From positions 248,001 through 312,000 of the forward strand of contig NZ_JBHSBN010000001.1 of NCBI RefSeq assembly GCF_042650605.1: a DNA stretch of 64,000 nucleotides, read 5' to 3'. Below the pieces are notes generated by a model. The model did no database searches. It was not told the DNA's origin and saw only the letters and a list, made by a program, of their open reading frames with translations. The stretch is from Micromonospora_J zhanjiangensis (GTDB taxonomy: Bacteria; Actinomycetota; Actinomycetes; Mycobacteriales; Micromonosporaceae). Below are positions 16,212 to 23,333 of the stretch, piece by piece; position 1 is the first letter of the stretch; every line of letters starts with the position of its first letter. A program made the position numbers and the translations under genes.

Positions 16212-16946
16212 TCACTGCCAGCGGAACAGCTTCGCCGCCGCCGTCCCGGCCGCCAGCGCCACTCCGGCCATTATTGCCAGGTGAACGGGCTGCGGCGACC
16301 CGCCGGCCCAGGAGTCGAAGAGCGCCTGCACGCCCGGCGGCAGGTACGCGCCGATCCGGTTCAGGAAGTCGGGCAGCAGGAACCGGGGCAGGTAGACACC
16401 GCCGAAGAACATGATCAGCATGAACAGCACGCCGGCCAGGCCGCCCGCCGCCCGGGCGCTGGGGGCGACCGCGGCGACCAGGAGCCCGATGGCGAGCAGC
16501 GAACCGATGCCGAGGACGAAGGTCACCGCGAAGCCGACCGGGTTCTTCGGCCCGGGTACGTCGAACGCGACGATCCCGACCGTGATCAGCAGCACCGCGC
16601 TGACCAGCATGGCCAACAGGTGGACGACGAGTTGCGCGGCCAGCAGCGCGGCCGGGCTGGCCGGCGTGGTGGCCAGCCGGCGCAGCACGCCGCGTTCCCG
16701 GTAGCCGGCCAGCGCCTGCGGCATGAGGTTCACCCCGGCCACGGCCAGCGAGAAGACCAGCAGCGACGGCAAAAAGTAGGTGAGGAAGCTCTGCCCGCCG
16801 AACTTCTCGTCCGTCTCCCGCAGCGCGGGAATCAGGCCGAGGATCACCAGGATGACGGTGGGCATCGCGATCGTGGTGATCACCGCCGCGGGGTCGCGCA
16901 GGAACAGCTTCGATTCGGTACGCAGGATCCGGCCGAACGGTGACAT
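16212..16946 (-). CDS. ABC-2 type transporter permease
   Basis: A 244-aa protein with six hydrophobic helices and the ABC-2 layout: an N-terminal amphipathic stretch (RILRTESKLFLRDPAAVITTIAMP), a central coupling segment GYRERGVLRRLATTPASPAALL, and a terminal pair of helices ending KLFRWQ. It pairs with the ATPase encoded 24 bp upstream to export a hydrophobic compound, antibiotic or lipid. An AAGGAG site lies 6 nt before the ATG. Confidence 0.9.
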   Translation of the reverse strand: MSPFGRILRTESKLFLRDPAAVITTIAMPTVILVILGLIPALRETDEKFGGQSFLTYFLPSLLVFSLAVAGVNLMPQALAGYRERGVLRRLATTPASPAALLAAQLVVHLLAMLVSAVLLITVGIVAFDVPGPKNPVGFAVTFVLGIGSLLAIGLLVAAVAPSARAAGGLAGVLFMLIMFFGGVYLPRFLLPDFLNRIGAYLPPGVQALFDSWAGGSPQPVHLAIMAGVALAAGTAAAKLFRWQ

Positions 16947-16970
16947 GTCTCGCTCCTTCAGATGTGCGGA

Positions 16971-17879
16971 TCAGTTGTCGAGCTTGCGGCCGGTGAGTTC
17001 GACGAACGCGTCGTCGAGGCTGGCCTGTTCCACCCGTAGATCGGTGGCGACGACCTGGTTGCGGGCCAGGACCGAGGTCACCGCGTGCAGCACGTTCCCG
17101 GTGCCGGTGACCACCAGCTGCCCGCCGCTGCGCCGGACCGAGGTGACCTCGGGCAGCCCGGTGAGCAGGTCGTCGGCCAGCGGCGCCGACGGGCGGAACC
17201 GGATCCGCTGCTCCGGTGCGGTACGGGAGACCAGCCCGGCCGGGCTGTCCAGGGCCACCACCCGACCGGCGTCGATGATGGCCAGCCGGTCGCAGAGCCG
17301 TTCCGCCTCTTCCATGAAGTGGGTGACCAACACGACGGTCACCCCGCTGTCCCGGACCCGTTCGATCAGGTCCCAGGTGTCCCGGCGGGCCTGCGGGTCC
17401 AGGCCGGTGGTCAGCTCGTCCAGGATGGCGATCTCCGGGTTGCCGACCAGGGCCAGCGCGATCGACAGCCGCTGCTTCTGGCCGCCGGAGAGTTTCTTGT
17501 ACGCGGTGTCCTGCTTACCGGCCAGCCCGAGGTCGTCGACCAGCCGCCGCCAGTCCGCCGGCTTCCGGTAGAACGAGGCGTACAGCTCCAGCGCCTCGCG
17601 GACCCGGAGCCGGTCCGGCAGCTGGCTCTCCTGCAGCTGTACACCGACCCGCTGGCGCAGTTCCGCCGCGTCCCGGTGCGGGTCCAGCCCGAACACCGAC
17701 ACCTCGCCCGCGTCCTGGGTGCGCAGTCCGGCGACGCACTCGACGGTGGTGGTCTTGCCGGCGCCGTTCGGTCCGAGGATCCCGAAGATCTCCCCGCGCT
17801 CCACGGCGAGCGAGACGTCGTGCACGGCGACCTGGTCGCCGTAGCGCTTGTGCAGGTTGGTCACTTCGATGACGGGCAT
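16971..17879 (-). CDS. ABC transporter ATP-binding protein (DrrA-like)
   Basis: A 302-aa ATPase. Walker A is GPNGAGKTT (about 37-45), Q-loop VQLQESQLPD, signature LSGGQKQR, Walker B IAILDELTTGLDPQ and H-loop VTHFMEEAE. The C-terminal extension of about 80 residues is typical of DrrA/CcmA-like drug exporters. It is first in a minus-strand operon with the permease, kinase and regulator, a layout resembling stress- or antibiotic-responsive export modules. Confidence 0.92.
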   Translation of the reverse strand: MPVIEVTNLHKRYGDQVAVHDVSLAVERGEIFGILGPNGAGKTTTVECVAGLRTQDAGEVSVFGLDPHRDAAELRQRVGVQLQESQLPDRLRVREALELYASFYRKPADWRRLVDDLGLAGKQDTAYKKLSGGQKQRLSIALALVGNPEIAILDELTTGLDPQARRDTWDLIERVRDSGVTVVLVTHFMEEAERLCDRLAIIDAGRVVALDSPAGLVSRTAPEQRIRFRPSAPLADDLLTGLPEVTSVRRSGGQLVVTGTGNVLHAVTSVLARNQVVATDLRVEQASLDDAFVELTGRKLDN

Positions 17880-18121
17880 CGTCCGGTACCCCGTTTCCGG
17901 TCGCGTTCGCTGATGTCATCGAGCATCCCGGTCCGACGGCCGCGCCGAATCGACCAGCCGGCGGCCCTCGGTTCCGGTCCGGGCGGACCCGCCCCCTCCA
18001 CCGCCCGCGCACCCCGATCCACCGATCGGTTGATGCGTCGGGCGGGTTGGACCGGTAACAGCAGGTTTCCGGTCGGGTCGGAGCGAGCGGCGGTACGGAT
18101 CGGTCACTAGGCTGACCGGCC

Positions 18122-18913
18122 GTGGACACACGCACGGTCACCGCGCCCGCGGTCGGCAGGGTCGGGCAGTTCCTCTCCGGCATCGGCCTGCTGTTCCGGG
18201 GCTTCGCCGTCTACGCCCGGCAACCGCGGCTGGTGCTGCTCGGCCTGGTCCCGGCGCTGATCACCGGGGCGCTGTTCGTCGCCGCCTTCGCCACCCTGGT
18301 CGTCTTCGTCGACGACCTGGCCGCGCTGGTGACCCCGTTCGCCGACGGCTGGTCGGCGGGGGCGCGCGGCACCGTACGGGTGATCGCCGGGCTGGCGTTC
18401 CTCGGGCTGGGCGGGCTGATCGGCGTACTCACCTTCGTGGCGGTGACCCTGGTGGTCGGCGACCCGTTCTACGAGGCCATCTCGGAACGGGTGGAGGATC
18501 GCTTCGGTGGCGTGCCGAACGCGGTGGACGTGCCGTTCTGGCGTTCGCTGCGACGCAGTGCGGCCGACTCGATCCGACTGGTCGCGAAGTCGGTGCTGAT
18601 CGGCGTACCGCTGTTCGTGGCCGGCTTCATCCCGGTGTTCGGCCAGTTCGTCGTACCGGTGATCGGGGCGCTGGTCGGTGGCTGGTTCCTCGCCCTGGAA
18701 CTGGTCGGTGCGCCGTTCTACCGGCGCGGGTTGCGGCTGCCGGACCGGCGGCGGGCGCTGCGGGCCGTCCGGCCGACCGCCGTCGGGTTCGGGGCCGCGG
18801 TGTTCGTGGTCTTCCTGATCCCGCTCGGCGCGGTGCTGTTCATGCCGGCCGCCGTCTCCGGGGCGGCGCTGCTGGCCCGCCGGTCGCTGGGCGACCCGAT
18901 CGAGGAGGCGTGA
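18122..18913 (+). CDS. EI24-domain (CysZ-like) membrane protein
   Basis: A 263-aa EI24-family protein with about five membrane spans (LVLLGLVPALITGALFVAAF; RVIAGLAFLGLGGLIGVLTF; SVLIGVPLFVAGFIPVFGQF; VIGALVGGWFLALEL; FGAAVFVVFLIPLGAVLFMP) and the characteristic VGDPFYEAISERVE motif. E. coli CysZ of this family takes up sulfate; actinobacterial members are mostly uncharacterised. TAGGCT lies 8 nt before the GTG. Its TGA overlaps the macro gene ATG by one base. Confidence 0.85.
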   Translation: MDTRTVTAPAVGRVGQFLSGIGLLFRGFAVYARQPRLVLLGLVPALITGALFVAAFATLVVFVDDLAALVTPFADGWSAGARGTVRVIAGLAFLGLGGLIGVLTFVAVTLVVGDPFYEAISERVEDRFGGVPNAVDVPFWRSLRRSAADSIRLVAKSVLIGVPLFVAGFIPVFGQFVVPVIGALVGGWFLALELVGAPFYRRGLRLPDRRRALRAVRPTAVGFGAAVFVVFLIPLGAVLFMPAAVSGAALLARRSLGDPIEEA

Positions 18914-19428
18914 TGCGGATCGAACTTGTCCAGGGGGACATCACCGACGAGCGGGTGGACGCGGTCGTCAACGCCGCCAATTCGTCGCTGCTCGGCGGCG
19001 GTGGGGTGGACGGCGCCATCCACCGGCGCGGCGGCCCGGAGATCCTGGCCGAGTGCCGGGAACTGCGCGCCGGCCGGTACGCCGATGGCCTGCCCACCGG
19101 CCAGGCGGTGGCCACCACGGCGGGCCGGCTGCCGGCCCGCTGGGTCATCCACACCGTGGGGCCGGTCTGGTCCCGTCGCGAGGACCGGTCGGCGCTGCTG
19201 CGCGACTGCTACGCCAACAGCATGCGGGTCGCCGACGAGCTGGGCGCCACCTCGGTCGCCTTCCCGCTGATCTCGGCCGGCGTCTACGGCTGGCCGGTGG
19301 ACGACGCGGTGACCCAGGCGCTCGGGGTGCTGCGCGCCGCCCGACCGGCGACCGTCGCGCAGGCCCGCCTGGTGCTGTTCGGCGCCGACACCTTCGCCGT
19401 GGCCGAGCGGATCCACGCCGCCGGCTGA
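18913..19428 (+). CDS. Macro-domain O-acetyl-ADP-ribose deacetylase-like protein
   Basis: A 171-aa MacroD-type domain: IELVQGDITDERVDAVVNAANSSLLGGGGVDGAIHRRGGPEI carries the ADP-ribose-binding loop and the catalytic Asn/Asp positions, and PLISAGVYGWPVDDA is the second phosphate loop. Expected activity: removing ADP-ribose from proteins or from O-acetyl-ADP-ribose. Its last nine codons are duplicated at 20330-20356, on the far side of a small inserted element. It is coupled to the EI24 gene. Confidence 0.9.
   Translation: MRIELVQGDITDERVDAVVNAANSSLLGGGGVDGAIHRRGGPEILAECRELRAGRYADGLPTGQAVATTAGRLPARWVIHTVGPVWSRREDRSALLRDCYANSMRVADELGATSVAFPLISAGVYGWPVDDAVTQALGVLRAARPATVAQARLVLFGADTFAVAERIHAAG
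19402..19428 (+). repeat. Direct repeat, left copy (att-like)
   Basis: This 27-nt stretch forms the last nine codons and stop of the macro gene. It recurs at 20330-20356 with a single C-to-T difference. A site-specific element that uses a gene 3' end as its attachment site leaves exactly this signature. Confidence 0.65.
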
Positions 19429-19482
19429 TAGCTCCTCACCTTGGAGTCGGCGTCCTTTTCTACCCGCGCTTGCCCGCGCATC

Positions 19483-19560
19483 GCATCCGCATCCGGAGGT
19501 TGGGGAATCTGAGTGTCGCTCCAGTGACACTCAGATTCCCCAGTCTCGGGCTGCGGATGC
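19483..19560. repeat. Nested inverted repeat
   Basis: The inner arms 19501-19517 and 19526-19542 are perfect 17-nt reverse complements with an 8-nt loop. Outer arms GCATCCGCA (19483-19491) and TGCGGATGC (19552-19560) enclose them. It lies at the left border of the mini-element, after the macro gene. It could act as a bidirectional terminator or as an end structure. Confidence 0.65.
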
Positions 19561-19605
19561 CGGACCGGCGGCGTGTCTGGACCGCACCGAGGTGGAGGGC
19601 GCCGG

Positions 19606-19830
19606 TTATCCGTACGGCGCTTTGATCGGCGCCATGATGCGGTTGAACAGAACGGCGACAGGCTCGTTCGGTAGATCTTTGACCGCCTCACTGAACTGTG
19701 TCGCGAGGTAGATCGCCGCCGTGGTCCGGTCGACTCGTGCGAGTTCCTGGCGTCGGGTCGGGCACGGCCACGGTTCGGCGCACGTCTGGCATGTCCACCC
19801 AGGCCGCTCCGGCGGGTGCGGCGCGGTCAC
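19606..19830 (-). CDS. Small Cys-motif protein B of the mini-element
   Basis: A 74-aa protein: VTAPHPPERPGWTCQTCAEPWPCPTRRQE, then a helical tail ending LFNRIMAPIKAPYG. CxxC plus WPCP suggests a one-zinc knuckle. GTG 19830 is chosen because it overlaps the stop of ORF A as GTGA. Similar small actinobacterial proteins are common near HTH genes; I know of no established function. The motif is shared with its partner ORF A (CRCGLRWPCPDRR). Confidence 0.55.
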   Translation of the reverse strand: MTAPHPPERPGWTCQTCAEPWPCPTRRQELARVDRTTAAIYLATQFSEAVKDLPNEPVAVLFNRIMAPIKAPYG

Positions 19831-19994
19831 CAATGTCCCCGGTTGATCCAAGCCGGTAGGCGTGGCGCCGGCTGGCGGCGGTCCGGGCATGGCCAACGCA
19901 GCCCGCACCGGCACCGCCGCCGCCGAAACCAGCGACGGACCGGAGCATGAACGGGCGCCAAGGGTATGGGCTTGATCACGTTACGTGGCAGCAT
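19827..19994 (-). CDS. Small Cys-motif protein A of the mini-element
   Basis: A 55-aa protein from ATG 19994 (an upstream TTG at 20030 is possible). It is basic, with RRWFRRRRCRCGLRWPCPDRR in the middle and ending AWINRGHW. The CxCG-x3-WPCP-x-RR core parallels that of ORF B, so the two look like diverged copies of one zinc-binding motif. A perfect palindrome lies immediately upstream (19996-20014). Confidence 0.5.
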   Translation of the reverse strand: MLPRNVIKPIPLAPVHAPVRRWFRRRRCRCGLRWPCPDRRQPAPRLPAWINRGHW

Positions 19995-19995
19995 C

Positions 19996-20014
19996 GCATC
20001 AGGTTGCCTGATGC
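19996..20014. promoter_or_regulatory. Palindromic operator candidate
   Basis: GCATCAGGTTGCCTGATGC has perfect 8-bp arms with a 3-nt spacer. It sits 1 bp upstream of ORF A and between it and the divergent AlpA-like gene. It is a plausible binding site for that HTH protein and would control the Cys-motif pair. Confidence 0.5.
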
Positions 20015-20083
20015 TGTAGTCGCGCGTCAAGAGTGCAAAGCATCTTGCTCCGCGACCCCCTGACGGGTGCCTACGGTCAGCGC

Positions 20084-20287
20084 ATGGGACGGCGGTACCG
20101 GCTGATGGGCGCGCACGAGATCCGTATGCGCCTGGGCGGTATCAGTCGCCAGCGCGTCTATGCGATCACTTCGCACCGCTCGTTCCCGGCGCCTGTTGCC
20201 GAGCTTCAACAGGGCAACGTCTGGGACACCGACGACGTGGAGGACTGGATCCGCGAACACCGGCCGAACCTCACCGACGAGGAGTGA
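20084..20287 (+). CDS. AlpA-like helix-turn-helix protein
   Basis: A 67-aa MerR/excisionase-type HTH: RYRLMGAHEIRMRLGGISRQRVYAITSHRSFPAPVAEL, then VWDTDDVEDWIREHRPN. AlpA proteins activate prophage integrases or act as excisionases. The ATG at 20084 has TACGGT (20072-20077) ending 6 nt upstream, indicating a leaderless mRNA, so the frame upstream to 20033 is not used. It is divergent from the Cys-motif pair. Confidence 0.75.
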   Translation: MGRRYRLMGAHEIRMRLGGISRQRVYAITSHRSFPAPVAELQQGNVWDTDDVEDWIREHRPNLTDEE

Positions 20288-20329
20288 CCACGCCGGCCGG
20301 CCGGGCCGCCCGCCTTGGCTGAGCTGAGC

Positions 20330-20356
20330 GCCGAGCGGATTCACGCCGCCGGCTGA
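20330..20356 (+). repeat. Direct repeat, right copy (att-like)
   Basis: Matches 26 of 27 positions of the macro-gene 3' end at 19402-19428, including the TGA. It lies outside any reading frame in use here and marks the right border of the mini-element. Confidence 0.65.
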
Positions 20357-20377
20357 GGGGCGGGACGCCGGGGCCGG

Positions 20378-21388
20378 TCAGGCCGTGTCGCGCAGGACCA
20401 GTTCGGTGGGGAGTACCACGGCCGGCTCGATCTGCTCGCCGGCGGCGAGCCGGAGCAGTTGCCGGGTCATCCGGCGGCCGATCTGGAGGATCGGCTGGCG
20501 CACCGTGGTCAGCGGCGGGTCGGTGTAGGTGGCCAGCTCGATGTCGTCGAACCCGATCACGGCGACGTCCTCGGGCACCCGGCGGCCGGCCACCCGCAGG
20601 GCGTGCAGCGCACCGTGCGCCATCAGGTCCGAGGCGACGAAGACCGCGTCCAGCTTCGGGTCGTCGGTCAGCAGCTCGCGCATGGCCACCGCGCCGGACT
20701 CCCGGGTGAAGTCACCGACCGCCACGATCGACCGCAGGTCGGCCTCGCGCAGTGCCGCCAGGTATCCGGCGAGCCGCTCGATGCCGGCGATCATGTCCTG
20801 CGGGCCGGCCACCGTGGCGATCCGCCGGCGACCCGAGGCGATCAGGTGCCGGATCGCCCGGTCGACCCCGCCCACGTGGTCCACGTCGACGTAGGGGACC
20901 TGGGCGCCGCCGGGCGGCCGGCCGCCGGAGACCACCGGGATGCCCAGCCGGGCCAGCCGGCCGGGCAGCGGGTCGTCGCCGTGCAGGGAGGCGAAGAGTA
21001 CGCCGTCCACGTGCCGACCGGTGGCGTAGCGCTCGACCCGTTCGTGGCCGGCGGCGGAGCCGGCGAGCATCAGCACGAGCTGCTTGTCGGCGTCCTCGAG
21101 TTCCTGGCTGACGCCGCGGATGATGCCGGGGAAGACCTGGTCGTCGGAGAAGACCCGGGTGGCCGCCTCCGGCATGATCAGCGCGAACGAGCCGGTCCGC
21201 TGGGTGACCAGGCTGCGGGCGGCCAGGTTGGGTACGTAGCCCAGTTCGGCGACCGCCTGCCGGACCGCCCGCGCGATCGGCTCGGCGACGGTGGGGGAGC
21301 CGTTCACCACCCGCGAGACGGTGGCCCGGGACACCCCGGCGAGTCGGGCCACGGCCTCCAGGGTGGGCCGTTCGCGAGTGGCGCTCAT
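20378..21388 (-). CDS. LacI-family transcriptional regulator
   Basis: A 336-aa LacI/GalR repressor. The N-terminal HTH is PTLEAVARLAGVSRATVSRVVNGSPTV (residues 8-34) with the hinge helix PNLAARSLVTQRTG. The periplasmic-binding-like effector domain follows, with DGVLFASLHGDD, RRRIATVAGP and DVAVIGFDDIELATYTDPPLTTVRQP. The ligand is presumably a sugar. It lies 12 nt downstream of the isomerase-like gene on the same strand and may share its transcript. No sugar transporter is adjacent. Confidence 0.9.
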   Translation of the reverse strand: MSATRERPTLEAVARLAGVSRATVSRVVNGSPTVAEPIARAVRQAVAELGYVPNLAARSLVTQRTGSFALIMPEAATRVFSDDQVFPGIIRGVSQELEDADKQLVLMLAGSAAGHERVERYATGRHVDGVLFASLHGDDPLPGRLARLGIPVVSGGRPPGGAQVPYVDVDHVGGVDRAIRHLIASGRRRIATVAGPQDMIAGIERLAGYLAALREADLRSIVAVGDFTRESGAVAMRELLTDDPKLDAVFVASDLMAHGALHALRVAGRRVPEDVAVIGFDDIELATYTDPPLTTVRQPILQIGRRMTRQLLRLAAGEQIEPAVVLPTELVLRDTA

Positions 21389-21400
21389 GTCGTCCGGGTC

Positions 21401-22162
21401 TCAGCCGGTCCGCAGGCCGTCGAGCAGGGAGACCTCCCCGGCCACGTCCAGGACGTCGAAGTCCACCCGGCCGTACAGGGCGAGCAGCAGGTCGCTGGCG
21501 GTGCCGGCGGCGTACACCCGGGCGTGGTGGTCGTCGGTGTCCAGGATGGTGCCGGTGTCCAGCAGCGCGACGCCCTCGCCGCGCAGCCGCAGGTACCACT
21601 CCTGTTCCGCGTCGGTGGCGGCGAGTTGTACGACGCCGCGCCAGTCCCGGCGGTTGGCCCGGCGCCCGGCCGGCAGCCAACTGTCCAGCACCTCACTCAC
21701 CCCGTCGGCGGCGAGCTTCGCCTCGATCGGCCCGCCGACGCCGGTGGCCATCTGCGCGTCCCACCGGTGTACGGCGGTCTCGTGGGCCATCCGGCGGTGC
21801 CAGAAGGCGGCCTTCTTCGGCTGCGGCGCCCAGTTCCAGGCCGGTGCCTCCGGGTCGAGCCCGTCCAGCCGGCTGAGCAGACCGTCGAACTCCTGCCGCC
21901 ACCAGGCCATCGCGGTCAGCCCGGCGGGCGGCTCGGGTGACTTCTCCCGCGGCGCCGGTGCCTGCGTGCTGCCGTCGGTGACGTGGCCGGAGACCCACCG
22001 GTAGATCGAGGCGAGGTGCAGCACGAGATCGTTGATGGTCCAGTCGGGGCAGGAGAGCACGGGTGTGTCCGCCGGCGCCTCGGCCGCCGCGGCCTGGAAC
22101 GCCGGCCCCTCGGCCCGGAGCGCACCGATCCAGAAGTCCTTCGTCCCGTGCAGTCTGCTCAT
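21401..22162 (-). CDS. Maleylpyruvate isomerase-like / mycothiol-dependent family protein
   Basis: A 253-aa DinB-fold protein of the actinobacterial TIGR03083/MDMPI family. Residues 40-62 (CPDWTINDLVLHLASIYRWV) and HETAVHRWDAQ supply the three-His metal site. Family members use mycothiol as cofactor for isomerisation or detoxification. The presence of mshA in the window shows the host makes mycothiol. ATG 22162 has GGGAGG seven nt upstream. Confidence 0.8.
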   Translation of the reverse strand: MSRLHGTKDFWIGALRAEGPAFQAAAAEAPADTPVLSCPDWTINDLVLHLASIYRWVSGHVTDGSTQAPAPREKSPEPPAGLTAMAWWRQEFDGLLSRLDGLDPEAPAWNWAPQPKKAAFWHRRMAHETAVHRWDAQMATGVGGPIEAKLAADGVSEVLDSWLPAGRRANRRDWRGVVQLAATDAEQEWYLRLRGEGVALLDTGTILDTDDHHARVYAAGTASDLLLALYGRVDFDVLDVAGEVSLLDGLRTG

Positions 22163-22230
22163 CACGATCCTCCCGGCCGACTCGGCCACCAGTGGGTGGG
22201 CGCGCTGTCCCTCAGCCTAGGGTGAAAGGC

Positions 22231-23322
22231 GTGCGAGACGTTAGTGCCCGGCCGACACCTGCCGCCCCCGCCCGTCCCGAGCCGTTGGCGAGGTACACCA
22301 CGCTGCGGCTCGGCGGTGTGCCTGAGCGATTGGTCACAGCTGAGAGCGCGGACGAAATAGTACAAAAGGTTAGGGAAGCGGAGCTTCTCGGACACTCCGT
22401 CCTCGTCCTCGCCGGCGGCAGCAACGTGGTGATCGGCGACGCCGGCTTCGCCGGCACGGTGGTGCTGGTCCGGTCCCGAGGGATGCGGGTCGTCGCCGAG
22501 AACGCCGACGCGGTCACCGTCCGGGTCGAGGCCGGCGAACCCTGGGACGACCTGGTCGCCGCCACCGTGGCGGCCGGCTGGTCCGGGGTGGAGTGCCTGT
22601 CCGGCATTCCCGGTTCGGCCGGCGCGACCCCGATCCAGAACGTCGGGGCGTACGGGCAGGAGGTCGCCGAGACGGTGACCGCCGTGCTGGCCTACGACCG
22701 GGTCACCGGCGAGGTGGTCACCATGCCCGCCGCCGAGTGCCGGTTCGCCTACCGGTCCAGCGTCTTCAAGCACAACGACCGGTGGACGGTGCTGGCGGTC
22801 GACTTCCGGCTGGCCCGGTCCCCGCTGTCCGCGCCGGTCCGGTACGCCGAACTGGCCCGCGCCCTGGCGGTCGAGGTCGGTGACCGGGTGCCGCTGGCCG
22901 ACGCGCGCGCCACCGTGCTGCGGCTGCGCGCCGGCAAGGGCATGGTGCTCGACCCGGCCGACCCGGACACCAGGTCGGTCGGTTCGTTCTTCACCAACCC
23001 GGTCCTCGACCCGGCCGCGTACACCGCGTTGCGGGCCCGGGCGCTCGCGGCGGGACTGGACGAGCCGCCGTCCTGGCCGGGCATCGGCGGCGTGGTGAAG
23101 GTCAGCGCGGCCTGGCTGATCGACAAGGCCGGCTTCGGCAGGGGGCACCGCGGTCCGGCCGGGGTGGCCATCTCCTCCAAGCACACGCTGGCGCTGACCA
23201 ACCCGGCCGACGGTACGACCACCGCACTGCTCGCCCTGGCCGCCGAGATCCGCGACGGCGTGCACCGGACGTTCGGCGTCACCCTGCACCCGGAACCGGT
23301 CCTGGTCGGCTGCGAACTCTGA
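22231..23322 (+). CDS. murB: UDP-N-acetylenolpyruvoylglucosamine reductase
   Basis: A 363-aa MurB, the FAD enzyme that reduces UDP-GlcNAc-enolpyruvate to UDP-MurNAc in peptidoglycan synthesis. FAD-binding motifs are LVLAGGSNVVIGD and GIPGSAGATPIQNVGAYGQEV. YRSSVFK and SVGSFFTNPVL carry the catalytic Ser region, and KVSAAWLIDKAGFG and TLHPEPVLVG close the substrate domain. TAGGGT ends 7 nt before GTG 22231, so that start is used rather than GTG 22222. Its place corresponds to Rv0482. Confidence 0.93.
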   Translation: MRDVSARPTPAAPARPEPLARYTTLRLGGVPERLVTAESADEIVQKVREAELLGHSVLVLAGGSNVVIGDAGFAGTVVLVRSRGMRVVAENADAVTVRVEAGEPWDDLVAATVAAGWSGVECLSGIPGSAGATPIQNVGAYGQEVAETVTAVLAYDRVTGEVVTMPAAECRFAYRSSVFKHNDRWTVLAVDFRLARSPLSAPVRYAELARALAVEVGDRVPLADARATVLRLRAGKGMVLDPADPDTRSVGSFFTNPVLDPAAYTALRARALAAGLDEPPSWPGIGGVVKVSAAWLIDKAGFGRGHRGPAGVAISSKHTLALTNPADGTTTALLALAAEIRDGVHRTFGVTLHPEPVLVGCEL

Positions 23323-23333
23323 CCGGGTGGGCG

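Larger units (their letters stand above)
19429..20356. mobile_element. 0.93-kb mini-element flanked by a 27-nt direct repeat
   Basis: The segment between the two copies holds a nested hairpin (19483-19560), two minus-strand Cys-motif micro-ORFs joined by GTGA, a palindromic operator and an AlpA-like HTH gene facing the other way. No integrase or transposase is present. It could be the shrunken remnant of an integrative element, or a minimal element mobilised in trans. An ancestral tandem duplication followed by divergence is an alternative. Confidence 0.5.
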
